Origin: a virus
IMG/VR virus record: IMGVR_UViG_3300020371_000069
Span: 1 to 21,733 of that record
Direction: 5' to 3' (one strand)
DNA length: 21,733 nt
Positions 1 to 7,642 of this stretch are shown piece after piece. Made by a program: the position numbers and the translations under genes. The number at the start of each line of letters is the position of its first letter. The stretch's first letter is position 1. The notes below the pieces were generated by a model. That model did not search any database, was not told where the DNA came from, and saw only the letters and a program-made list of their open reading frames with translations.

Positions 1-449
1 AGGTTCAACTCTCTTGCTTTCTCAAGAATCTCGTATTCTTTTGCTTCCTTCTGTACAATTACAACAGCATTGATAACGTCACGAATTCTTTTTACATCCG
101 CAACGTCACCATCAGTGTAATTGTATGTTACCCAGTAAGTTGACTCTGTTGCAAAATCATATTTGATTTTCTTTCGTTGGCACAAATACTTGTCATTGTT
201 ATAGAGAAGTAAGTGTTCAATTTCATCTTTACCTGGGTCGTGCCACTCTGAAGAGATTGCAGGTAGCACAACATCTTCCCATGCTTTTTCATCAACAAAA
301 GTAGTTTTACCACCAAGAGCAACACCACCAAGGGTAACAGCTTTTTCGGCAAAATTTAACTCCATGACAGATTCTTTTGGTCTAATAGTATTAGCCCAAA
401 ATTCTCTTACCTCATCCTCGGTTGGTTGTTGATAGAAATATTCTGCCAT
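1..449 (-). CDS. Unrecognised phage protein, partial (C-terminus beyond the left edge)
   Basis: This open frame begins with ATG at 449 and runs off the left edge after 149 codons without a stop. The product begins MAEYFYQQPTEDEVREFW. It is soluble-looking, rich in acidic and aromatic residues, and has no signal peptide or membrane segment. A central stretch contains SSEWHDPGKDEIEHLLLYNN. The last visible 40 residues are charged and look helical, possibly a short coiled coil (KEAKEYEILEKARELN). The start codon overlaps the stop of the upstream oxygenase gene by one base (TAATG), so translation is probably coupled. I do not recognise the family. Its place at the end of a tail-gene run suggests a late virion or accessory protein, but that is inference from context only. 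A candidate late promoter lies about 35 bases upstream, inside the oxygenase gene. Confidence 0.8.
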   Translation of the reverse strand, partial: MAEYFYQQPTEDEVREFWANTIRPKESVMELNFAEKAVTLGGVALGGKTTFVDEKAWEDVVLPAISSEWHDPGKDEIEHLLLYNNDKYLCQRKKIKYDFATESTYWVTYNYTDGDVADVKRIRDVINAVVIVQKEAKEYEILEKARELN

Positions 450-1102
450 TATGGAACCCTGATATACCAGCCAGTCAAAATATATTTATCTTGAGTAAAG
501 ACTGTGTTGCCTTTATGCACATGTGTCATAGATGCAGGCCAAACAACAACAGTACCTGCAGTAGGTTGAATTCTTCTACGTTGATACAAAAATTCAGTCT
601 CTGCCTCACCCTCTGGCATATCATTCAAATAGATTGCCCATACAAGTTCTCTCGCATGATGTCCAAATCCAGAGTTTTCATAATGCCACATGTGATAACC
701 ACCGCCAGGTGGTGTCTTTTGCATCTTACAATCTTCAGAGATAAACTTACCAGTCTTCAACTGATCATACTTTTTAATGTAATGCTGCACACATGCAGTT
801 AAATACTGGTTTGCTTCATAATTTAATGATGCATCAGAATAATTCAACAACAAAGATTCGTCCCTTCTGCCAAGACTTCCTTGATTAAATTGAGTTGTCC
901 CATCCATAAGTTCTTGTTCTTTTGGATCGGGATGCTCAACAACAGAACCATGCGATCTAATCTGCTCAAAGTGCTCAATAAACTTATCACAACGCACTTT
1001 TGGCATAAAGTTTTTCCAAACACCAATAAAATCTTTAAATTCAGACTGCGTAATATTTTCGTCCTCCATCAATTCGATGGGACGAATAGGTTGCACCGCC
1101 AT
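449..1102 (-). CDS. 2-oxoglutarate/Fe(II)-dependent oxygenase, prolyl-4-hydroxylase-like
   Basis: The 217-residue product has the double-stranded beta-helix signature of 2OG-Fe(II) dioxygenases in its C-terminal half. The likely first metal ligands are in WHYE (H140, E142, an HxE variant of HxD). The GEAETEFL stretch (165-172) matches the usual GGETEF strand. The segment IQPTAGTVVVWPASMTHVHKG (178-198) supplies the distal histidine, H194 or H196. K206 before the final strand (YILTGWYI) could bind the 2OG carboxylate. Family members hydroxylate prolyl or other residues, or small molecules, using O2 and 2-oxoglutarate; the substrate here cannot be read from sequence. This gene has the clearest ribosome-binding site in the window: GAGGT overlapping the stop of the upstream collar gene, five bases before ATG. 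Such oxygenases are known in T4-like cyanophages near structural genes. Family assignment is strong; role in tail modification is speculation. Confidence 0.85.
   Translation of the reverse strand: MAVQPIRPIELMEDENITQSEFKDFIGVWKNFMPKVRCDKFIEHFEQIRSHGSVVEHPDPKEQELMDGTTQFNQGSLGRRDESLLLNYSDASLNYEANQYLTACVQHYIKKYDQLKTGKFISEDCKMQKTPPGGGYHMWHYENSGFGHHARELVWAIYLNDMPEGEAETEFLYQRRRIQPTAGTVVVWPASMTHVHKGNTVFTQDKYILTGWYIRVP
483..490 (-). promoter_or_regulatory. Candidate T4-type late promoter element
   Basis: The minus strand reads GATAAATA, one base from the T4 late consensus TATAAATA. It lies about 35 bases upstream of the ATG at 449 and inside the end of the oxygenase gene. It also encodes ordinary codons (Asp-Lys-Tyr), so chance is a real alternative. 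Confidence 0.3.
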
Positions 1103-1110
1103 AATCTACC

Positions 1111-2391
1111 TCAGTATGCTTTAATAATATACTTGACTCGATAGTATTTAGTCAATAGGGAAATATTGTCTTGTGGAACTAAAGATGGTGTTGGGATAAC
1201 TTGTTTTGATAAATTTAATGCAAAAGTTGCCTCGTTTGCTGTTAATGCAAGTTCAGTTTGTGAGAAATTAATAGTGGTTGTTGTATTTGTAGCAAGACCA
1301 CCTGCTGCAGTTCCCGCACCAGTAGTATTTCCCCATCCATATACATTTGCGCCATCACCAAAGTCAGATCCCTCTTGAATATAATGCGAGTGAGATAATA
1401 GTGTGCCTGGGTTAAACACGCTAACGTTAGCAGATACATTATTACATAAAACACCAGCAGTATATCTGTTACCTCCAGGAAGACCAGGAACACCATTTTG
1501 TGGATCACCTGGCCAATAGTTGTTAAAAGATGCGTTAAATTCTCCACCAGGAGCAACAACACTATTGTAACCAATTTGAGGATATGTTGTAGATCCAATT
1601 TCACCAGTTCCAATAGCATAGAATGCACCACCAGTAGGAGGAGAACCCCAAGGAACCCAACCAACAGGCACCTGATCTGCTTGTCCACTAATAATCACAT
1701 GTTCATGCTGTGGAACATTAACAATAATATCTTTTACTGGTCCAATATCTGCTTGAATATTTCCAACAATATTATAATTTACTTCTCCACTAATTCCTTC
1801 TGCACCAGTAGTTACTAGAGTGCCTAGTTTAAAGAACTTACTGTCACTTTGACCAGTTCCACTATATACTTGCTCATCTGGTGGGTCACCTTGAGCATCA
1901 ATCTTATCAATGTACCAGTTTCCTCCACCAGAACCAGCAGTAAATGCATCACCAGTACCAGAAGAACTTAAATCTGGTGCATTATATGTAATGAGTGTTG
2001 GTGATGATCCTGTATTACCATCCACATTACCAGTACCATGCAATCTTCTATTTTTATAGTTGGGAAGATTAAATGATCCTGAATATGTTTTAGTGTTGCC
2101 CGTTTTAACGACCTGAGCATTACCACCATATGTGTTACCAATAACATCCCATAGATCTGGATAGTCTGCTGCCTGCAAAGTATCACCCTCACAAACAATC
2201 CAACCAGGAAATCTAGATGACAAAGAACCACTAAGATCTCCCCAGTTTCCATTCTTATCTCTAAAGATAGTCATGACAGTTCCTAGAGCCATGCCATCTT
2301 CTTTCTTATTCCTAACACTGTACCAATGTCCAGGTTGGATATTATCAGCACTATCATACGTAGTGACTGTCCAAGAAGTATTATATGCCAT
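1111..2391 (-). CDS. Tail-collar (gp12-like) fibre protein, 426 aa
   Basis: Residues 37-118 carry a phage tail-collar domain: GTVMTIF, then FPGWIVCEGDTLQAADYPDL, an IGNTYGG turn and FNLPNYKNRRLHG. This is the pattern of short tail fibre and collar proteins such as T4 gp12. About 35 extra residues precede it. The rest is Gly/Ser/Thr/Asn-rich beta sequence with two HxH motifs, HEH at 229-231 and HSH at 334-336. In T4 fibre tips such motifs bind metal ions on the trimer axis. It ends in YYRVKYIIKAY, a tail shared in style with the two other collar proteins here. It starts one base after the stop of the upstream adhesin gene and ends just before the oxygenase gene, whose SD overlaps its TGA stop. 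It probably forms a trimeric receptor-contacting fibre or baseplate appendage. Collar assignment is firm; exact virion position is not. Confidence 0.85.
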   Translation of the reverse strand: MAYNTSWTVTTYDSADNIQPGHWYSVRNKKEDGMALGTVMTIFRDKNGNWGDLSGSLSSRFPGWIVCEGDTLQAADYPDLWDVIGNTYGGNAQVVKTGNTKTYSGSFNLPNYKNRRLHGTGNVDGNTGSSPTLITYNAPDLSSSGTGDAFTAGSGGGNWYIDKIDAQGDPPDEQVYSGTGQSDSKFFKLGTLVTTGAEGISGEVNYNIVGNIQADIGPVKDIIVNVPQHEHVIISGQADQVPVGWVPWGSPPTGGAFYAIGTGEIGSTTYPQIGYNSVVAPGGEFNASFNNYWPGDPQNGVPGLPGGNRYTAGVLCNNVSANVSVFNPGTLLSHSHYIQEGSDFGDGANVYGWGNTTGAGTAAGGLATNTTTTINFSQTELALTANEATFALNLSKQVIPTPSLVPQDNISLLTKYYRVKYIIKAY

Positions 2392-2392
2392 G

Positions 2393-5300
2393 TTATCCGA
2401 CTGTTATTGAAATAGAAACAGGAGTACCAAGAGATGCGCTAGTTGTTATTCTGAGTCGCAGTGTCTCACCATTATTTATTGATCCCGATGTAACCCATGG
2501 TCCACCATTGATCTGCATTTCACCGCCACTAATAGCAATTGGAGATGGAGATGTGATACCAAATATTTGAACCACATTACTATTCACAAGAGTATTTGGT
2601 GGTTGATTGTCTTTATCAATGAAACTAAATGCATCTGGGTCAATATCACCAGCAGTTGTAGTAACCACTTTCCAATCATCCGATAGTTGATTCAGCGGAA
2701 GATTTCCAATAGTAACAGTAGTTTCTACTTCACCTCCAGGTTCTGTGCTAGACAACAAACGTAACTGCAAAGTGTCATTAACACTGATATTTCCACTGGT
2801 TACCCATGCTCCACCATTAATTCGGAAATCTCCATTAGTTACGGTAACAGCAGCAGGAACATTTAATCCTGTAATTGTTAAGATGTCACTAGTAATATAA
2901 GTATTTGCTGTTACATCTAACTTATCAGTAAAATCAAAGAAGTCTGGGTTATCATCAGCAGTAGTAACATTAGTGACATTCCATGTAACAACTGGTCCAC
3001 TACCAACAGATACACCAGTTTGTACAGAGTCACCTAACGCATCGCTAGTCAAAACTCGCAACGCTAAAGTTTCTCCATTATTAATTAACTTTACCGCAGT
3101 GCTAAAAGGTCCACCATTTACAGAAGATTCAGCACCACTCAGTGGGGTACTAACTGTACCAATAACATTGAGTCCACTAATTGTAACCAGATTACTAGTA
3201 ACATATGAACTAAGTGGGGCATCAACTACATCATTGAATGAAAAAGCATTTGGTACGTTTACTGGTTCTTGTTTTGTAAATATACTCCAAGTTGTATTTG
3301 TAACACCAACAGAAATTGATGATTCTTTTTCAGTGCCATATAGTGACGAAGAATCCATCCTAACTCGTATGGTATCGCCATTGCTAACAGTTTGCATAGC
3401 ACTTGAATAAGCACCACCATTTACAGACAACTCAGCACCATTAGTGACAAAAGCATTTACACTTATACCAAGTCCACTAATAGTAACAATTTCTGTCTCA
3501 TACATTGTTGATAATTCTGCATTTTGAATACTAGAAAATGCAAATGTATCTGCAACATCATCTGGTCCAGTAACATTTACCGTAACAGTTTGCTGAGCAA
3601 AAGCACCACCACCAGATACTGTTAGAGTATATGTGGTTGTTTCTGCAGGACTGACAATAGATGTAAACTGTTGTCCTACAGGAACAACACCAACTCCTTG
3701 GTCAATTTCTGCTGCTGTAGCAGTTTCATTACCATTGAATAATGTACTCCATGATAAAACTACAGCTTCTCCTTCCAAAATATCTGTATCTGGTGAATCA
3801 TCATTTGCTCTAAAATAAGCAATAGTAGGAGGAATTGTAAAACTCACAATCGCATAACCATTATTATTGTTAGTAGATTGAGAATCTAAACTAAAGATAG
3901 TATTGTTATATGCAGATCCTCCACCACCACCAGAAGATCCACCAAAAGAATTATCTACACCAGCACCACCACCGCTGCCAGCGGAACTACCGCCACCACC
4001 GCCGCCGCCTCCGCCGCCGTCACCACCACAATTAGCTCCACCATTTCCAGTTGCTACACCAACGGCACCAGCACCTATACCACCACCAGCAGATGCTCCA
4101 TTAGTACAACTACGGTTCCAGGAACCGCCACCGCCGCCACCTCCACCGCCGAGGTTACAAATCCACTGATTAAGTCCTACATCAAATACACCAGAAGCAG
4201 CGCCACCGCCACCACCTGATCCAGACCATCCACCACCTAAACTATCTCTTCCACCCGCTCCACCGTTTCCAGCAACAGATACCCCACCAACGCCGCCTGG
4301 TTTGTTTCCAGGAGATCCAGAAGCACCATTAGATCCTTGAGTGCCAGCATAAATGGTAAGTTGTCTACCCTCAGAAGATGGTAAAATTTCAAAAACTCCA
4401 ACTCTACCACCTGCACCTCCACATCCTCCACCACCAGCATCAGATCCACCAGATCCTCCACGACCAGCAGCAAGAGTTAAGTATGCTGTTACATTGGGAG
4501 GAATACCAACGGCATGAGTGCCAGTTCCATATACAGTTGTAGTTCCTGCTCCAGTTCCAGCATCAGGGGCAATAACAATGACTCTAATAGTATCAGTAGT
4601 TGTACCACCAGCACCAGTAGCAACAATTGTATAATCAGTGGAAACTGTAGGAGAAACTACTTGAGTATCGATAGCAGAAACTGCAACACCATTCAACGTT
4701 ATACTGGTTGGATTGTCTGCAGGAACACCAGCAGTAACTTCCCATGATAATGTTGTGCTTCCCCCAGTTACAACTACTGCAGGATTAGAACTGAATTGTA
4801 CGTTTGGTGGATCACCTGAGTCAAATGTAATATAAAAATAACCATCATTTCTATTATTAGGAATAGATGCTTCAGCAGTAATAGCACACGTAGGAACTGC
4901 TAGAGAATTATAATATCCTCCACCACCATTTCCTGCTCGTCCAGGAATGTGGTTACCTGCAGATGACGCGCCACCACCACTTCCTCTAGGCACTCCGCCA
5001 CCGCCTCCACCAGATCCTCCATTAGACTGAATACCACTACCACCATTTAATCCATTTCCAGCGTTGGTAAAATTAGTAGTAAGATTGGTGTTGTATGTAG
5101 GAACTTGTCCACCATAATCAACCGCACATCCACCACATCCACCACTTCCTCCAGCGACAGCAAGAACGGAACCAAGACCAACAGCAACTAGAGCAGATGC
5201 TCCACCACCACCAGAACCACCACCGTCAGTTACCCAAGTCTCGCCGCCTGCACCGTATCCACCAGATCCACCAGAATAATAACCAGATCCACCACCAACA

Positions 5301-5584
5301 CCAGCACTAAATCCAAAATTATTACTTGCAATATTTCCATTATCACCAAGATAAACAGTAATAGTTTGACCACCGACAACTGCAGGATCCAAACTCCCAG
5401 TCATATATTGACCTTGAGGTGCAGTTTGATATGGAGATGGAGTTAACACTCCCCTTAGATCTATAGCACCGAGAGCATCACCACCTTTTGCACCACGAAG
5501 TATAAAACTTACGTTTGTAGCATTTGCTGGAAAGTCAAATGTATGAGTTCCTGGTGTAGTGAATTCGTATGTCTGAGTTGCCAT
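2393..5584 (-). CDS. Glycine-rich, Ig-like and repeat-containing fibre or adhesin protein, 1063 aa
   Basis: The N-terminal part holds two copies of one module: a beta leader (residues 5-31 and about 353-375), a glycine-rich core (about 93-225 and 374-557), a closing strand with NN..GY, then an Ig-like domain (about 260-337 and 587-674). The second core includes runs of nine and ten consecutive glycines (479-487, 523-532). Residues 677-1063 are four degenerate repeats (about 677-772, 773-874, 875-980, 981-1063) of the form F.F.D, SN.VTI.GI, NGG.w, nGdtl.lR, VG. The last 490 residues are homologous to the ends of the two upstream genes. Similar repeats and Ig-like folds occur in bacterial and phage surface proteins, and glycine-rich sandwiches form receptor-binding tips in some T4-like adhesins. 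No enzyme motif was seen. The start is an ATG overlapping the upstream stop as TAATG. Likely a virion adhesin; a capsid-decorating role is an alternative. Confidence 0.82.
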   Translation of the reverse strand: MATQTYEFTTPGTHTFDFPANATNVSFILRGAKGGDALGAIDLRGVLTPSPYQTAPQGQYMTGSLDPAVVGGQTITVYLGDNGNIASNNFGFSAGVGGGSGYYSGGSGGYGAGGETWVTDGGGSGGGGASALVAVGLGSVLAVAGGSGGCGGCAVDYGGQVPTYNTNLTTNFTNAGNGLNGGSGIQSNGGSGGGGGGVPRGSGGGASSAGNHIPGRAGNGGGGYYNSLAVPTCAITAEASIPNNRNDGYFYITFDSGDPPNVQFSSNPAVVVTGGSTTLSWEVTAGVPADNPTSITLNGVAVSAIDTQVVSPTVSTDYTIVATGAGGTTTDTIRVIVIAPDAGTGAGTTTVYGTGTHAVGIPPNVTAYLTLAAGRGGSGGSDAGGGGCGGAGGRVGVFEILPSSEGRQLTIYAGTQGSNGASGSPGNKPGGVGGVSVAGNGGAGGRDSLGGGWSGSGGGGGAASGVFDVGLNQWICNLGGGGGGGGGSWNRSCTNGASAGGGIGAGAVGVATGNGGANCGGDGGGGGGGGGGSSAGSGGGAGVDNSFGGSSGGGGGSAYNNTIFSLDSQSTNNNNGYAIVSFTIPPTIAYFRANDDSPDTDILEGEAVVLSWSTLFNGNETATAAEIDQGVGVVPVGQQFTSIVSPAETTTYTLTVSGGGAFAQQTVTVNVTGPDDVADTFAFSSIQNAELSTMYETEIVTISGLGISVNAFVTNGAELSVNGGAYSSAMQTVSNGDTIRVRMDSSSLYGTEKESSISVGVTNTTWSIFTKQEPVNVPNAFSFNDVVDAPLSSYVTSNLVTISGLNVIGTVSTPLSGAESSVNGGPFSTAVKLINNGETLALRVLTSDALGDSVQTGVSVGSGPVVTWNVTNVTTADDNPDFFDFTDKLDVTANTYITSDILTITGLNVPAAVTVTNGDFRINGGAWVTSGNISVNDTLQLRLLSSTEPGGEVETTVTIGNLPLNQLSDDWKVVTTTAGDIDPDAFSFIDKDNQPPNTLVNSNVVQIFGITSPSPIAISGGEMQINGGPWVTSGSINNGETLRLRITTSASLGTPVSISITVG
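2396..3556 (-). repeat. Four-repeat C-terminal block of the 1063-residue paralogue
   Basis: Encodes residues 677-1063. Units begin at about ADTFAFSSIQ, PNAFSFNDVV, PDFFDFTDKL and PDAFSFIDKD. Unit 3 contains TEPGGEVETTVTIGN and unit 4 GITSPSPIAISGGEMQINGG. The block ends SISITVG. Confidence 0.85.
2473..2480 (-). promoter_or_regulatory. Candidate T4-type late promoter element
   Basis: The minus strand reads AATAAATA, one base from TATAAATA. It is about 80 bases upstream of the collar gene that starts at 2391 and inside the preceding adhesin gene. It falls in a Ser-Ile-Asn-Asn stretch, so it may be coincidental. Confidence 0.2.
3914..4465 (-). repeat. Glycine-rich region 2 of the 1063-residue paralogue, with polyglycine runs
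   Basis: Encodes residues about 374-557. It contains nine consecutive glycines (4124-4150) and ten (3989-4018). These runs use many GGC codons, giving short GC-rich islands in an AT-rich window. Most other glycines nearby use GGT or GGA. Confidence 0.82.
4910..5308 (-). repeat. Glycine-rich region 1 of the 1063-residue paralogue
   Basis: Encodes residues about 93-225, dominated by GG.GG and GGSGG patterns with interspersed Tyr, Asn and Ser. It follows the beta leader TPGTHTFDFPANATNVSFIL, which is typical of phage glycine-rich tip domains. Confidence 0.8.
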
Positions 5585-7641
5585 TATCCTATCGTAATAC
5601 TCATGGTCTTTGCTGTTGATAATGTAGGAGCAGTCAAAATTCTAAGTTGTAATGTATCACCATTGTTTAAATTACCAGTTGATACCCAATTGCCACCATT
5701 TAATCTAAATTCACCATTCGTGATACTGATTGGTGATGGACTAGTAATGCCAGAAATAAGAACTGTATTACTAAGTACAAGAGTATTTGGTGGTTGATTA
5801 TCTTTGCCAACAAAATAAAATGCATCTGGTATCAAGTCACCAGCAGTTGTGGTAAATACTCGCCAGATGTCAGTAAGTTGTGTGAGTGGAGAATTCCCAA
5901 TCGTTACATTAGTATTTACCTCACCACCAGGGTCAGAACTAGATGTCAACCTAATTTTTACTTGCTGATTATTAACAATTGTGGTAGCAGATCCATATGA
6001 TGTAGTATTACCACTAGTTGGATCATATACAACAATGCTAGCATTTGAATTAGAACATGAAATATTTGTTGGTACGTTAATACCAGTAATAGTTACATAC
6101 TCACTCTCGATTAATGTATTAGGTTGTTGATTAATTTTATCTAAGAAATCAAAAAAGTCTGGACTATTATCAGCAACTGCTACATTAGTCACGTTCCAAG
6201 TTCTAGCAGCACCATCACCAACAGTTATTTGTGTGCTTTTTAATTCACCAAGAACATTACTAGTAAACACCCGTAACTGTATAGTTTCTCCATTCGCTAT
6301 TGTTTGTGGTAGATTAGTCCATGAACCTTGATTTACTCTACATTCAAAATCAGTATTACTAGGAGAACTTACAACTCCCTGTGTAATACCAGTAATAGTT
6401 ACAGCGTTACTTTCAACATAAGATAAAATTGGTGCATCAGTTACATCATCAAATTCAAATGGATTTGGTAATGTTGCAGGTTCTGTCTTTGTAGTAATAT
6501 TCCATGTTGATGAAGTATCGCCAATACTAATAGATGCTGTTTTCTTTGTTGCAAAAAGACTAGATGCAGGCATCCTTACTTGTAGTGTGTCTCCATTATC
6601 AATACCTGTAATAGTTCCAGAAGTCCAAGCACCACCATTTAACCTAATTTCAGAATCATTTGTTGAAAATGCATCAACCAACGTTTCTATACCAGTAACG
6701 GTGATAAAATTAGACTCATAAAGAGTAGATACTTCGGCATTTGAAACAGAATTAAATGCATATGCATCTGGTGTGTCATCGTATTCCAATAAAGTTACAT
6801 CCACTGTTGCATTCAACGTAGTTCCATCTATACCAGTAGAAGTTAACGTATATGTTGTATCCGTCAGTGGAGCACTAATAACTTTTTGTCCAACGCCAAT
6901 AGGAACAGTTCCAACACCATTGTCTATACTAACACCAGTAGAAGTTTCAATACTATTAAATAAAGTGCTCCATGAAAAAACTACAGCTTCGTCTAGATAA
7001 ACAGGACAAGTTGGTGACTTATCATTAGCCCTAAAATATGATATTGTATGTGGAACAGGGATTACATCAATAGTAACAAAAGAAGTCGCAGATTGTCCAC
7101 ATAAATTAGTAACTGTGAGTGTATAAGTTGTTTGTACTGTTGGTGCTACAACTAATTGAGAAAGAGATGCTACATTGGTGCCATTAATCGATATGCCTGT
7201 TATATTATCACCACCATAAGTCCATGTTAAAATGGCACTATCAGATCCTGTATTTACAACAGAATCTTTATTTGTACTTAAAGACGCAGAAATTGGACTG
7301 CACACTGGAGGACAGAATCCAGTTCCTCCCCAAACATGCTTCAAACTTAAATTATCTCTAGCAATTCGATCCGTTCCTACAGCATTAGTATAAATCTGAT
7401 TGCGGATATAAGTAGAGGTTCTATTATTAGCTACCCAGTCATAAACATAAAATTCTACACCAGTTAGTCCACCATCCCATTCACCATATCTACCAAAAAG
7501 AGAATAATAATATCCAGATACGGTATTACGCTTAGTATCATTACCATCAATAGGAGCACCAACGCCAGGAATCCAAAAGTTTGGATGATATTGGCAAGTG
7601 CTTCCCCCATTTACATAAAAGTGTCCTGTATTATATCCCAT
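5584..7641 (-). CDS. Ig-like and tetra-repeat fibre or adhesin protein, 685 aa
   Basis: Residues 1-112 form an N-terminal domain rich in Tyr, Trp and Gly (for example SGYYYSLFGRYGEWDGG) that I do not recognise and that has no counterpart in the two neighbours. Residues 113-196 are an Ig-like domain that matches the first Ig-like domain of the 1063-residue neighbour (VV.PTV.T.YTLT pattern). Residues 199-288 are a second Ig-like domain starting SYFRANDKSP, which is shared by all three paralogues. Residues 289-685 are four degenerate repeats ending in SITIG. There is no signal peptide, transmembrane segment or catalytic motif. It starts with ATG one base after the upstream stop (TAAGATG) with no clear SD, so coupling to the upstream gene is likely. 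The role is probably cell-surface binding as part of the tail or a virion decoration. Structure type is clear; function is inferred. Confidence 0.8.
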   Translation of the reverse strand: MGYNTGHFYVNGGSTCQYHPNFWIPGVGAPIDGNDTKRNTVSGYYYSLFGRYGEWDGGLTGVEFYVYDWVANNRTSTYIRNQIYTNAVGTDRIARDNLSLKHVWGGTGFCPPVCSPISASLSTNKDSVVNTGSDSAILTWTYGGDNITGISINGTNVASLSQLVVAPTVQTTYTLTVTNLCGQSATSFVTIDVIPVPHTISYFRANDKSPTCPVYLDEAVVFSWSTLFNSIETSTGVSIDNGVGTVPIGVGQKVISAPLTDTTYTLTSTGIDGTTLNATVDVTLLEYDDTPDAYAFNSVSNAEVSTLYESNFITVTGIETLVDAFSTNDSEIRLNGGAWTSGTITGIDNGDTLQVRMPASSLFATKKTASISIGDTSSTWNITTKTEPATLPNPFEFDDVTDAPILSYVESNAVTITGITQGVVSSPSNTDFECRVNQGSWTNLPQTIANGETIQLRVFTSNVLGELKSTQITVGDGAARTWNVTNVAVADNSPDFFDFLDKINQQPNTLIESEYVTITGINVPTNISCSNSNASIVVYDPTSGNTTSYGSATTIVNNQQVKIRLTSSSDPGGEVNTNVTIGNSPLTQLTDIWRVFTTTAGDLIPDAFYFVGKDNQPPNTLVLSNTVLISGITSPSPISITNGEFRLNGGNWVSTGNLNNGDTLQLRILTAPTLSTAKTMSITIG
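5587..6777 (-). repeat. Four-repeat C-terminal block of the 685-residue paralogue
   Basis: Encodes residues 289-685. Units begin at about PDAYAFNSVS, PNPFEFDDVT, PDFFDFLDKI and PDAFYFVGKD. Unit 3 contains SDPGGEVNTNVTIGN and unit 4 GITSPSPISITNGEFRLNGG, as in the paralogues. Unit 3 has a short insertion around VVYDPTSGNTTSYG in place of the usual NGG.W segment. Confidence 0.85.
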
Positions 7642-7642
7642 C

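Noticed and set aside
3903-4169. Plus-strand proline-rich open frame
   Set aside because: It is the antisense reading of the glycine codons of the adhesin gene. The same applies to the other plus-strand frames, which lie inside the minus-strand genes except where they spill across the junctions, and which show no start signals or protein-like composition.
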